Positions 46,877 through 55,693 of a stretch of 64,000 bases of DNA are shown here, in pieces; the stretch's first letter is position 1; each line of letters begins with the position of its first letter. The DNA lies in NCBI GenBank assembly GCA_028289445.1, contig JANQPO010000014.1, forward strand, positions 62,001 through 126,000. Reading direction: 5' to 3'. The notes beneath the pieces are model-generated. The model was given only the letters and a program-made list of their open reading frames with translations, was not told the DNA's origin and searched no databases. Source of the DNA: Tepidamorphaceae bacterium. GTDB lineage: Bacteria; Pseudomonadota; Alphaproteobacteria; Rhizobiales; JAKSCL01. The position numbers and the translations under genes were made by a program.

Positions 46877-49321
46877 TTGCCCTCGTTCTCGAGAAGTCTC
46901 GAACAAGCCCTGCACCAGGCGCTCGCCTTTGCCAACGAACGGCATCACGAATATGCGACGCTAGAGCACCTGCTGCTGGCCCTCACCGACGACACGGACG
47001 CCGCCGCCGTGATGCGCGCCTGCAATGTCGACCTCGACGTGCTGCGCAAGAACCTGGTCGGCTATATCGACACCGAACTCGATAATCTGATCATCGACGG
47101 TGATGAGGATTCCAAGCCGACCGCCGGCTTCCAGCGCGTCATTCAGCGCGCTGTCATCCATGTCCAATCGTCCGGGCGCGAAGAAGTGACAGGCGCCAAC
47201 GTGCTTGTCGCGATCTTCGCCGAGCGCGAGAGCCATGCCGCCTACTTCCTCCAGGACCAGGACATGACCCGCTACGACGCGGTCAACTACATCAGCCATG
47301 GCATCGCCAAACGGTCCGGTATGTCGGAGACCCGCACGGTGCGCGGAAGCGAGGACGAGGACACGACGGTCGACGAGAAGGAAAAGGGCGATGCACTGGA
47401 GCAGTTCTGCATCAACCTGAACCAGAAGGCGCGTGACGGGAAGGTCGACCCACTCATCGGCCGGGATGCTGAGATCAGCCGGACCATCCAGGTTTTGTGC
47501 CGCCGCACCAAGAACAATCCGCTCTTCGTTGGCGATCCGGGCGTTGGTAAGACGGCGATCGCCGAGGGGCTGGCGCGTCGTATCGTCAAGGAAGACGTTC
47601 CGGACGTGCTGAAGACGTCGACGATCTTCCAGCTCGACATGGGTGCGCTGATCGCCGGCACGCGCTATCGCGGCGACTTCGAGGAGCGGCTGAAGGCCGT
47701 GATCAAAGAGGTCGAGGACTATGACGGCGCGATCATGTTCATCGACGAGATCCACACCGTCATCGGCGCCGGGGCCACCTCCGGCGGCGCCATGGATGCG
47801 TCGAACCTCCTGAAGCCGGCGTTGGCATCCGGCACGCTTAGGTGCATCGGATCGACGACCTATAAAGAGTTCCGCCAGTTCTTCGAAAAGGACCGGGCGC
47901 TCTTGCGTCGGTTCCAGAAGATCGATGTCAACGAGCCCTCCGTGCCGGATGCGATCAAGATCCTTAAAGGGTTGAAGCCCTACTACGAGGACTATCACGG
48001 TATCCGCTACACCAATGATGCGATCAAAACGGCGGTCGAACTGTCGGCCCGGTACATCAATGACCGCAAGCTGCCCGACAAGGCCATCGATGTGATCGAC
48101 GAGACCGGTGCGTCGCAAATGCTGGTGCCGGCCTCCAGGCGCAAGAAGACGGTCGGCGTGAAGGATATCGAGGCGACGGTCGCGACCATGGCGCGCATTC
48201 CGCCGAAGTCGGTGTCGAAGGACGATGCCACCGTTTTGGAGAATCTTGAGACCAATCTGAAGCGTGTTGTCTTCGGACAGGATGCGGCGATCGAGGCGCT
48301 GGCGTCCGCGATCAAATTGTCACGCGCCGGCCTGCGCGAGCCGGAAAAGCCAATCGGCAACTACCTGTTCTCCGGGCCGACCGGCGTCGGCAAAACCGAG
48401 GTCGCGCGCCAACTGGCCTCGATCATGGGCGTCGAAATCCTGCGTTTCGACATGTCGGAGTATATGGAGCGCCATACCGTATCGCGGCTGATCGGCGCGC
48501 CGCCCGGCTATGTCGGTTTCGACCAGGGCGGCTTGTTGACCGATGGCGTCGACCAGCATCCGCACTGCGTGCTTTTGCTTGACGAGATCGAGAAGGCCCA
48601 TCCGGACCTGTTCAACATTCTGTTGCAGATCATGGACCATGGCAAGCTGACCGACCACAATGGCAAGCAAGTCGATTTCCGCAATGTCATCTTGATCATG
48701 ACGACCAATGCGGGCGCCGCCGATCTTGCCAAGCCGCCGCTCGGCTTCGGTCGCGAGAAGCGCGAGGGCGATGACCAGGAAGCGATCGAGCGCATGTTCG
48801 CGCCGGAGTTCCGCAACCGTCTGGACGCCGTCATTCCGTTTGGATCGCTGCCGAAATCGGTTGTCCGCCGGGTGGTCGAGAAGTTCGTGCTGCAGCTTGA
48901 GGACCAGTTGTCGGACCGCGGCGTGACGATCTCGCTCTCCGACGAGGCGTCCGGCTGGTTGGCCGACAAGGGCTATGACGATCGCATGGGCGCTCGCCCG
49001 TTGGCTCGCGTCATCCAGGAGTCGATCAAGAAGCCGCTCGCCGACGAGGTGCTCTTCGGCAAGCTGAAGGGTGGCGGCATGGTCAAGGTGTCGATCGAGA
49101 AGGGCGAGGACGGCAAGAAAGCCCCGCAGTTCGAGTTCATCGAGGACGCGGCGATCAAGCCGAAGAAGGAAGTCGAGAAGCCGGCGCGCAAGAAGCCGAC
49201 CCGCAAGTCGACGGCCAAGCGCAAGACCAAGCCGAAGTCTTCGGGCGGCCAAGGCGGATCGGGTGGGTCCGGCGGTGCCGGCCGCAGTCCGGTGCCGCGC
49301 GTGCCGCTTCCCTCGCGCTGA
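46877..49321 (+). CDS. clpA: ATP-dependent Clp protease ATP-binding subunit ClpA
   Basis: An 814-residue AAA+ unfoldase. The N-terminal Clp-N domain starts SFSRSLEQALHQALAFANER. D1 has Walker A GDPGVGKTAI and D2 has GPTGVGKTEV. The ClpP-docking loop appears as PPLGFGREKREG. The start is a TTG with TAGGAG 6 bases upstream, giving the expected MPSFSRSL. The last 50 residues form an unusual Lys/Arg-rich then Gly/Ser-rich tail (KPARKKPTRKSTAKRKTKPK, then GGQGGSGGSGGAG). Confidence 0.94.
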   Translation: MPSFSRSLEQALHQALAFANERHHEYATLEHLLLALTDDTDAAAVMRACNVDLDVLRKNLVGYIDTELDNLIIDGDEDSKPTAGFQRVIQRAVIHVQSSGREEVTGANVLVAIFAERESHAAYFLQDQDMTRYDAVNYISHGIAKRSGMSETRTVRGSEDEDTTVDEKEKGDALEQFCINLNQKARDGKVDPLIGRDAEISRTIQVLCRRTKNNPLFVGDPGVGKTAIAEGLARRIVKEDVPDVLKTSTIFQLDMGALIAGTRYRGDFEERLKAVIKEVEDYDGAIMFIDEIHTVIGAGATSGGAMDASNLLKPALASGTLRCIGSTTYKEFRQFFEKDRALLRRFQKIDVNEPSVPDAIKILKGLKPYYEDYHGIRYTNDAIKTAVELSARYINDRKLPDKAIDVIDETGASQMLVPASRRKKTVGVKDIEATVATMARIPPKSVSKDDATVLENLETNLKRVVFGQDAAIEALASAIKLSRAGLREPEKPIGNYLFSGPTGVGKTEVARQLASIMGVEILRFDMSEYMERHTVSRLIGAPPGYVGFDQGGLLTDGVDQHPHCVLLLDEIEKAHPDLFNILLQIMDHGKLTDHNGKQVDFRNVILIMTTNAGAADLAKPPLGFGREKREGDDQEAIERMFAPEFRNRLDAVIPFGSLPKSVVRRVVEKFVLQLEDQLSDRGVTISLSDEASGWLADKGYDDRMGARPLARVIQESIKKPLADEVLFGKLKGGGMVKVSIEKGEDGKKAPQFEFIEDAAIKPKKEVEKPARKKPTRKSTAKRKTKPKSSGGQGGSGGSGGAGRSPVPRVPLPSR

Positions 49322-49323
49322 CC

Positions 49324-50061
49324 TTGCCGTCGGATGTAGACTCGACAGCCGACGAACAGTCCAACGGCTATTGGTTCCGGCGCGGTCTGGCCGGAATCAT
49401 TTCGGCGCCGGCGTTCATCCTCATGGCGTCCTTCGTCGGGTTCGGCGGCCTGGCGCGTGAGGCTGGGTGGTCGGCTGGTGAGGCGGCCTTTATCACCGGT
49501 TTCATCTGGGCACTGCCGAGCCAGGTCGTCTTCATCGGGTCGGTTGCCGCCGGCGCATCATTCGGCGCTATCATCATCGCTGTGGCGCTATCGGCCGTCC
49601 GGCTTTTGCCGATGACAGTGGCGCTCATGCCGATCCTGCGCGATCCGAAGCGGCCGGGTTGGGTCTATTATCCGGCCTCCCATTTCATCGCGATCACGGC
49701 CTGGGTGGTGTCGATGATGCGTCTGCCGGATGTTCCGCGCGGCGGCAGGCTGGCATTCTTCCTGGGCTTCGGTATGAGCCTGACGGTTTGCAATGTCGCC
49801 GTCACACTTTTGAGCCACCAGTTGGCCGGCACGGTGTCGCCGGTGATCGCTGCGGCGCTCGTGTTCCTTACCCCAATGTACTTTCTGGTGGCGCTGTGGT
49901 CGGCGGCGCGGATGCGGGCTGACTATTTGGCGCTTATCACTGGTCTCGTGCTTGGACCGGTGTTTCATCATGTCGATCCGGAGTTCGACATCCTATGGGC
50001 CGGGATCCTTGGCGGCACGCTGGCCTTCGGCCTTCACAAGATCATGGAGCGGTGGTCGTGA
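49324..50061 (+). CDS. azlC: AzlC-family branched-chain amino acid export protein
   Basis: A 245-residue inner-membrane protein with about seven hydrophobic segments. AzlC features include GIISAPAFILMASFVGFGGL, FITGFIWALPSQVVFIGSVA, and ALSAVRLLPMTVALMP. The start appears to be TTG at 49324, two bases after the clpA stop; no better in-frame start is seen. Its stop overlaps the GTG of azlD. The pair forms a two-subunit exporter. Confidence 0.9.
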   Translation: MPSDVDSTADEQSNGYWFRRGLAGIISAPAFILMASFVGFGGLAREAGWSAGEAAFITGFIWALPSQVVFIGSVAAGASFGAIIIAVALSAVRLLPMTVALMPILRDPKRPGWVYYPASHFIAITAWVVSMMRLPDVPRGGRLAFFLGFGMSLTVCNVAVTLLSHQLAGTVSPVIAAALVFLTPMYFLVALWSAARMRADYLALITGLVLGPVFHHVDPEFDILWAGILGGTLAFGLHKIMERWS

Positions 50062-50435
50062 ACGATCTCGCGCACCTGCCGTTCTTCGGTGCAGCGACGG
50101 CACCGGTGTGGGCGCCCTACGCCCTGATCGTGTTGGCCGGCGTGCTACCGACGGCGGTGTGGCGTTGGGCCGGCGTTGCACTCGCCGGGCGTATGTCGCC
50201 GGACTCCGAAGTCTTGACCTGGGTGCGCGCGGTCGCGACCGCGTTGATCGCGGCCGTGATCGCCAAGCTCGTGCTTTATCCGAGCGGCGCTCTTGCCGAT
50301 ATGCCGATTACCTTGCGGCTTGGTGCAGCGGGGATCGGGTTTCTCGCCTTCGTCACCACCGGCAAGAACGTTCTAGTCGGCGTTCTCATCGCCGAAGCGG
50401 TGCTGATCGCCGGACAGGTGCTCGTCTACGGCTAG
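50058..50435 (+). CDS. azlD: AzlD-family branched-chain amino acid export subunit
   Basis: A 125-residue protein with four hydrophobic segments, typical of AzlD. Recognisable stretches are PYALIVLAGVLPTAVWRWAG and TALIAAVIAKLVLYPSGALA. The GTG at 50058 overlaps the azlC stop (GTGA), supporting translational coupling. Confidence 0.85.
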   Translation: MNDLAHLPFFGAATAPVWAPYALIVLAGVLPTAVWRWAGVALAGRMSPDSEVLTWVRAVATALIAAVIAKLVLYPSGALADMPITLRLGAAGIGFLAFVTTGKNVLVGVLIAEAVLIAGQVLVYG

Positions 50436-50505
50436 GCGGCACTGCGCCTACCGAGCAGGTGGCACTCGTGTTAAAGTTGTCGGGCATCCGTGGGAGGGAA
50501 TGCCC

Positions 50506-51678
50506 ATGTCTTCGCCTGTTTCCGTGCTCCTGGGAACGACCAAGGGCGCGTTTATCTTGACCGACGACGGCGGTCGTCGGGCGTGGTCTGTGCGCGGCCC
50601 GTTTTGTGACCAATGGCCCATCAATCATGTGATCGGCGATCCGGCGAGCGGCCGGATTTGGGCCGCCGGCGGCAACGAATGGTGCGGCGCCGGTGTCTGG
50701 CGGTCCGACGATGGCGGTGAGGATTGGGCGCTGACCTGCCTCGGCCATGGTCAGCGCGAAGACTGGATTGCCGAGAACTCCGAATTCGCGGAACAGGTGG
50801 GCATGGCACCCTATGGGGAGGCGCCGTTTACCGGCGAGGTCGAAGCGATCTGGTCGCTCGGCCGTTCGGGCGATACGCTTTATGCCGGGACGAAGCCCGC
50901 GTCGTTGTTCGCCAGCAGTGACTCTGGGCAAAGCTGGACCCGGTTGGATACGTTGACCGATCACCCGTCGCGCGATGAGTGGATACCGGGCGGCGCCGGA
51001 CTGGTGCTGCATACGATTGTCTCCGATCCGGCGAACGCCGCAAAGCTTTGGATCGGGATCTCAGTCGCCGGCATTTTCGCGACCGAGGATGCGGGTGCCT
51101 CCTGGGATCGGCGAAATCGGCGGTCCAACGTGCCGGTTGCTGAGACCGCTGGAGGCGAGAGCGGCAACGCGCAGACTAGTAACGACGTGGGTGCGTGCGT
51201 CCACAATATCGTGCGCGCGTCCGGCACGGGGAATGGCGATCTTCTCTACCAGCAAAACCATGAAGGTGTTTTCCGCAGTCCTGACGGCGGTCGCAGTTGG
51301 GTGGAGATCACCGAGGGCCTGCCGTCGAATTTCGGTTTTCCAATCGCCGTCCACCCGCGCGATCCGGAGACGATCTGGGTCTTGCCGCTGAACGGTGACA
51401 CGCTCGGCCGCTATCCGCCCGACGCGTCGGCGGCTGTGTGGCGGTCTCGGGATGGCGGCGAAAGCTGGGTCGATACGCGCGCGGGATTGCCGCAAAAAGA
51501 CTGCTTCTTCACCGTCTTGCGTCAGGCGATGGCCGTCGACCAGGGTGAACCGCTTGGGATCTATTTCGGCACCAATAGCGGTTCGATTTTCGCCAGTTTC
51601 GATGAGGGCGAGACGTGGAACGAGATTGCCTGCCACCTGCCGACGATCCTGTCGGTCGAGACGCTGGGCGCCGAATGA
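50506..51678 (+). CDS. BNR/Asp-box repeat protein (sialidase-like beta-propeller)
   Basis: A 390-residue protein with six Asp-box (S/T-x-D-x-G-x-x-W) repeats: SDDGGEDW, SSDSGQSW, TEDAGASW, SPDGGRSW, SRDGGESW, and SFDEGETW. These indicate a beta-propeller related to the exo-alpha-sialidase or WD40/YVTN glycosyl-hydrolase-like superfamily. No signal peptide is visible, so it looks cytoplasmic. The second ATG (50506) has the better spacing from GGGAGGG; 50500 is also possible. Catalytic function is doubtful. Confidence 0.82.
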   Translation: MSSPVSVLLGTTKGAFILTDDGGRRAWSVRGPFCDQWPINHVIGDPASGRIWAAGGNEWCGAGVWRSDDGGEDWALTCLGHGQREDWIAENSEFAEQVGMAPYGEAPFTGEVEAIWSLGRSGDTLYAGTKPASLFASSDSGQSWTRLDTLTDHPSRDEWIPGGAGLVLHTIVSDPANAAKLWIGISVAGIFATEDAGASWDRRNRRSNVPVAETAGGESGNAQTSNDVGACVHNIVRASGTGNGDLLYQQNHEGVFRSPDGGRSWVEITEGLPSNFGFPIAVHPRDPETIWVLPLNGDTLGRYPPDASAAVWRSRDGGESWVDTRAGLPQKDCFFTVLRQAMAVDQGEPLGIYFGTNSGSIFASFDEGETWNEIACHLPTILSVETLGAE

Positions 51679-51691
51679 GACGGATGTCGCT

Positions 51692-52114
51692 CTAGCTAAG
51701 GGCCGCGCGCAGTTTGTCCGCGTTTGCCTTCAGCACCTCTTGGTCCTCCATGATGGAGGTCGGCGGCTTCAGATCGCCGCCTGCGACGCGCGGGATCACG
51801 TGGAAGTGGAGATGAAAGACCTCTTGGCCGCCGGCAGCCTCGTTGAATTGTGAGATCATCACGCCGTCGGCTTCAAACGCTGCTTTGCCGGCGATTGCGA
51901 CTTTCTTCACCGTGCGGATGACGGTCGCCAGTGCCTCTTCCGAGATGTCCAAGATGTTGCGCGCCGGGGCCTTCGGGATCACCAGCGCATGGCCATGGGC
52001 ACGGGGCATGATGTCGAGAAAGACGAAGGTGTCGTCGTCCTCGTAGACCTTGTGACATGGGATTTCGCCGCGCAGGATCTTGGCGAAAATGTTATCGGTA
52101 TCGTAGTCGGACAT
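51692..52114 (-). CDS. HIT-family protein (histidine triad nucleotide hydrolase)
   Basis: A 140-residue protein with the histidine triad HLHFHVIP near residue 99 and the N-terminal FAKILRGEIPCHKVYEDDDT. It probably hydrolyses nucleoside phosphoramidates or dinucleotides. The ATG at 52114 is 7 bp from the FemAB-like gene upstream on the same strand. Confidence 0.92.
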   Translation of the reverse strand: MSDYDTDNIFAKILRGEIPCHKVYEDDDTFVFLDIMPRAHGHALVIPKAPARNILDISEEALATVIRTVKKVAIAGKAAFEADGVMISQFNEAAGGQEVFHLHFHVIPRVAGGDLKPPTSIMEDQEVLKANADKLRAALS

Positions 52115-52121
52115 GGCGGCG

Positions 52122-53297
52122 CTATCCCGTCTTCTTGAATGGCACGTGTTGTGCCAAGGCGGCGCCTTCCAAGTCAACATGGCGGCGCTCTGCCGAAAGG
52201 TAATCGTCGATGGCTGCGCGCAGGCGCGGATCGGCGATGTAGTGGGCGGAATAGGTGGTCGTCGGCACATAACCGCGGGCCAGCTTGTGGGCGCCTTGCG
52301 CTCCGGCCTCGACGCGCCCAAGCCCGCGAGCGATCGCGAATTCGATGGCCTGGTAGTAGCAGACCTCGAAATGGAGGAAGGGGTGATCCTCGATGCATCC
52401 CCAATTGCGGCCGTAGAGCGTGTCGGCGCCGATGAAGTTGAGCGCGCCGGCGATATAGCGTCCGTCACGCTTCGCCATTACCAGGAGCGTGCGCTCGGGC
52501 ATGGTCTCGCTCACGGTCGAAAAGAACGATCGCGTCAGATAGGGGTGCCCCCATTTGCGCGAGCCGGTGTCCATATAGAACGTCCAGAACGCATCCCAAT
52601 GGGTCTCGGTCAGGTCCGTGCCCGTGATCCATTCGATCTCGATATCGTTTGTCAGTGCGTCCCGGCGTTCCTTGCGGATTTGCTTGCGCTTTCGGGAAGC
52701 GAGGGCGTCCAGGAAGTCTTCAAACGTTGCGTACCCGTCGTTCAACCAGTGAAACTGCTGGTCCGTGCGCTGCAAGAATCCGTTTGCGCCGAGCGCCGCC
52801 CAGTCGGACTTGGGGAGAAAGGTGAGGTGTGCGCTGGAGACCTCATGGCGCCGCACCAGTTCGACAAGACCGGCCGCCAGAATGTCGCGGCGTCCTTCGG
52901 CGCCGTCGCAGGACCCGGTCAGGAGGCGCGGGCCGGTCGCAGGCGTGAAGGGCACGGAAACCTGGAGCTTCGGATAATAGCGCCCGCCGGCACGCTCATA
53001 GGCGTCGGCCCAACCGTAATCGAAGACATATTCGCCCTGGGAGTGGGATTTGAGGTAGCACGGCATGGTGCCGATGACGGCCCCGGTCTCATCCTCAAGA
53101 GCCAGGTGCTGCGGCAGCCAGCCGGTGTCCGCCGTCGCCGATCCGGAGACCTCAAGCGCTTGCAGGAAGGCATGGGAGACGAAAGGATTGGGCGGCGGGC
53201 AGGACGCCGTGGCGCCAGCCGCACGATCCCATGCCAGCGGATCGATATCGCCGATGCTCGTCTCGACGCGAATACTCACCCGCCGATTGTCGCTCAT
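52122..53297 (-). CDS. FemAB-like (DUF482) acyltransferase
   Basis: A 391-residue protein of the FemAB-like PF04339 family, with a duplicated GNAT fold. Recognisable segments include PFVSHAFLQALEVSGS, ASRKRKQIRKERRDAL, FWTFYMDTGSRKWGHPYLTR, and the C-terminal HFEVCYYQAIEFAIARGLGR. The family is common in alphaproteobacteria with unknown substrate. It is likely co-transcribed with the HIT gene. Confidence 0.88.
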   Translation of the reverse strand: MSDNRRVSIRVETSIGDIDPLAWDRAAGATASCPPPNPFVSHAFLQALEVSGSATADTGWLPQHLALEDETGAVIGTMPCYLKSHSQGEYVFDYGWADAYERAGGRYYPKLQVSVPFTPATGPRLLTGSCDGAEGRRDILAAGLVELVRRHEVSSAHLTFLPKSDWAALGANGFLQRTDQQFHWLNDGYATFEDFLDALASRKRKQIRKERRDALTNDIEIEWITGTDLTETHWDAFWTFYMDTGSRKWGHPYLTRSFFSTVSETMPERTLLVMAKRDGRYIAGALNFIGADTLYGRNWGCIEDHPFLHFEVCYYQAIEFAIARGLGRVEAGAQGAHKLARGYVPTTTYSAHYIADPRLRAAIDDYLSAERRHVDLEGAALAQHVPFKKTG

Positions 53298-53360
53298 CGC
53301 CTGTCCATGATCGGTGATCTATGCCCTGAATCTAGAGCCGTGGGCGGGATTTGAAAGCGA

Positions 53361-54128
53361 TTAGTGGGCCTGCGGGCGAAAATTCTCAAAGATAACCTGG
53401 TCGACATAGGGTGCGATGCGCGCCTGTTCAGCCGCACTCGTCACTGTCCAGGATATGACCGGGATGTCGAGCATCTTGCGCGCGATCCAAGGTGCCACAG
53501 AGGGTAGGGCGCGGGCGTCATAGGCGATGAAATGGGGTGAGCAGGTTGTGATGTCGAGCAGGTAGCGGCGCTTCAAGCGCGTGAAAAACGGAAGGATCGC
53601 GGCGAGCTCGCTGCGGTATGCGGAGCTGATAAACCCGCGGGGAAAATACGGTTGCGCCTTGCGCAGCGCATCGACCAGGAGCGGATCGAATGACATGGCG
53701 GCCAGCGGGCCGTCATAGGTCTCGGCCGCCTTGGCGACGACATGGGCCAATGTCATGTCGCCGGTCTCAGCGCTTTTCATCTCGATGATCAGCGGGACCT
53801 GCCCGTCGACAACGTCGAGCAGCGCGCTCAAAGACATTATCGAGTCGGCAGAGTCCCTTAGGCGGATTCTCTCAAGTGTCGCACAATCACGGTCGATGAC
53901 CGGGCCAGTGTCATCGGTCAAGCGGTTGAGTGTGAAATCATGGAAGACGACCGCATCGTCGTCGGCGGTCTGTTGGATGTCCACCTCAATCGCGTAGCCG
54001 GCGTCGATCGCCGCGCGAATGGCTGACTCGGAGTTTTCGATCGCACCAGCCGCGACATCGTGCAGGCCGCGATGGGCGATCGGCCGTTCCGCCAGCCAAT
54101 CGAGCCCCGGTACCCGGATTTCGCCCAT
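53361..54128 (-). CDS. Glycerophosphodiester phosphodiesterase
   Basis: A 255-residue TIM-barrel hydrolase. The GDPD signature is clear: IAHRGLHD near residue 18, ENSESAIRAAIDAGYAIEVD, and VVFHDFTLNRLT with the HD pair. C-terminal ISWTVTSAAEQARIAPYVDQ also fits. It releases alcohol head groups from glycerophosphodiesters in the cytoplasm, as no signal peptide is seen. It starts 7 bp after the RidA gene on the minus strand. Confidence 0.9.
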   Translation of the reverse strand: MGEIRVPGLDWLAERPIAHRGLHDVAAGAIENSESAIRAAIDAGYAIEVDIQQTADDDAVVFHDFTLNRLTDDTGPVIDRDCATLERIRLRDSADSIMSLSALLDVVDGQVPLIIEMKSAETGDMTLAHVVAKAAETYDGPLAAMSFDPLLVDALRKAQPYFPRGFISSAYRSELAAILPFFTRLKRRYLLDITTCSPHFIAYDARALPSVAPWIARKMLDIPVISWTVTSAAEQARIAPYVDQVIFENFRPQAH

Positions 54129-54135
54129 CCGCGTC

Positions 54136-54600
54136 CTATGCGATCTCGATGATCGCTTCGACCTCGACAGCGACGCCGAACGGCAGATTGGCGACGCCGA
54201 CCGCAGACCGGGCATGGCGCCCGCGATCGCCCAGCACATCGACCATCAAATCCGAGGCGCCGTTGATGACTTTGGGTTGATCGCCGAAGTCGGGCGTCGA
54301 GTTGACGAAGCCGACGAGTTTGACGACGCGACCGATCGCTTCCAGATCGCCGAGGGCGGCCTTGGCTTGGGCCAGAATGTTGATGGCGCATAACCGGGCA
54401 GCGGCAGCACCCTCATCGGCGCTGTATTCGGCGCCGCATCGACCTTGAAATGCGATGCCATCCGGTCCCATTGGAATCTGACCGGAGATGTAGACGTGCG
54501 GTCCGGTCCGCACGAAGGGGACGTAATTGGCAGCCGGCGCGGCCGCTTCCGGCAGCTCTATTCCCAGGGCCTCTAGCCGGTCAGCGATTGTCTCGCTCAT
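54136..54600 (-). CDS. RidA family protein
   Basis: A 154-residue YjgF/YER057c/UK114-like protein. Features are YVPFVRTGPHVYISGQIPMG, LEAIGRVVKLVGFVNSTPDF, and the C-terminal AVGVANLPFGVAVEVEAIIE. RidA homologues deaminate reactive imines or enamines. The ATG at 54600 is chosen; it precedes the usual MSETIADRLEALGIEL of this subgroup. It is divergent from the eipB gene. Confidence 0.9.
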   Translation of the reverse strand: MSETIADRLEALGIELPEAAAPAANYVPFVRTGPHVYISGQIPMGPDGIAFQGRCGAEYSADEGAAAARLCAINILAQAKAALGDLEAIGRVVKLVGFVNSTPDFGDQPKVINGASDLMVDVLGDRGRHARSAVGVANLPFGVAVEVEAIIEIA

Positions 54601-54714
54601 TGTCGTGTCCTGTCTGAGTTGACTCTCGGGCGCCAGCATTCGCTGATTGACCGATATGTTGCAAGACGTTGATTGCAGGCTTCGGCTCGGTTATCGAAGG
54701 GCCATGTCACATTT

Positions 54715-55629
54715 ATGGCGGTTTTGCGCGATCTAACGGCGCACGCCGACGTCGGCCAAGTTGCCGCGGTTCCGAAAGGTTCGGTTTTGACTGCTCATAC
54801 ATTCCGATCGCTATTGCCGGCAGTGGCGCTGCTTGTGGCCACGGCGCCTGCGAGTGTTGCCGGTGACAGGGATGCCGTCGATCTCGCGCCGCACCGTGCG
54901 GTCTACGAAATGAGACTGGCTGAACCGGGCAATGGCGGCGTGCAGGATATCAACGGACGCTTGGTATTCGAGATCGCCGGCAATGCCTGCGAAGGCTATG
55001 TCATGAATACGCGCTTCGTGTTGAACACGGCGCTCAGCTCCGACCGGGTCATCTTGAACGATTTTCAATCGTCGACCTGGGAAGACCCAAACGAAAGCGC
55101 CTTTCGCTTCATTTCCAAGGACTATGTCGACAATCAGCTCTCTGAGGAGACCAATGGAACGGCGGCGCGCGACAACGACCGCGTGCAGGTGTCCTTCACG
55201 ATGCCTGAGGAGAAAACCGTCGAACTGGACGGCGATGCGCTCTTTCCTGTTCAGCACATCCACAAGCTGATCCGCGCCGCGCGCGCCGACGAACGGGTAT
55301 TTCAGTCGCAGCTTTACGACGGCACCGATGGTGGCGAGAAGATCTACTCCACCACGGCCATTATCGGGGAGCAGTTCGCGCCGGATGATTTCTCAGACGA
55401 GGGGACGCCTGCCGACGAGGTCATGGGCGAGATGGCGCGCTGGCCGGTCGTGATGAGCTATTTCGACGACACCGCCGAGGATGCCAGCGAGGGCCTGCCA
55501 ATCTACCAGATGGCGTTTGAAATCTACGAAAACGGCGTCACACGGACGCTGGTGTTGGACTACGGCGACTTCAAGCTCAATGGTCGCCTCAGCATGATCG
55601 ACATGTACGAGCCGACGCCCTGCGAATGA
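54715..55629 (+). CDS. eipB: EipB-family (DUF1849) cell-envelope integrity protein
   Basis: A periplasmic protein, 304 residues if it begins at the ATG at 54715. Residues about 33-50 form the signal peptide core (LLPAVALLVATAPASVAG). A TTG at 54787 would give a more normal 25-residue signal peptide and may be the real start. The DUF1849 domain follows: APHRAVYEMRLAEPGNGGVQ, EIAGNACEGYVMNTRFVLN, and the C-terminal YGDFKLNGRLSMIDMYEPTP. In Brucella, EipB is needed for envelope integrity. Two cysteines suit its known disulfide. Confidence 0.85.
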   Translation: MAVLRDLTAHADVGQVAAVPKGSVLTAHTFRSLLPAVALLVATAPASVAGDRDAVDLAPHRAVYEMRLAEPGNGGVQDINGRLVFEIAGNACEGYVMNTRFVLNTALSSDRVILNDFQSSTWEDPNESAFRFISKDYVDNQLSEETNGTAARDNDRVQVSFTMPEEKTVELDGDALFPVQHIHKLIRAARADERVFQSQLYDGTDGGEKIYSTTAIIGEQFAPDDFSDEGTPADEVMGEMARWPVVMSYFDDTAEDASEGLPIYQMAFEIYENGVTRTLVLDYGDFKLNGRLSMIDMYEPTPCE

Positions 55630-55693
55630 GTTGGGCCGGGTCTCCGGTCTCCCGCCAACCAACAACTGAACGAAGCGAAAGCGCCATCGGCCT

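Noticed and set aside
46961..48118. 385-codon minus-strand frame opposite clpA
   Set aside because: It is antisense to the conserved ClpA N-terminal and D1 domains and lacks recognisable motifs.
52113..53354. 413-codon plus-strand frame opposite the FemAB-like gene
   Set aside because: It is longer than the real gene but has no motifs, while the minus strand matches DUF482 along its whole length.
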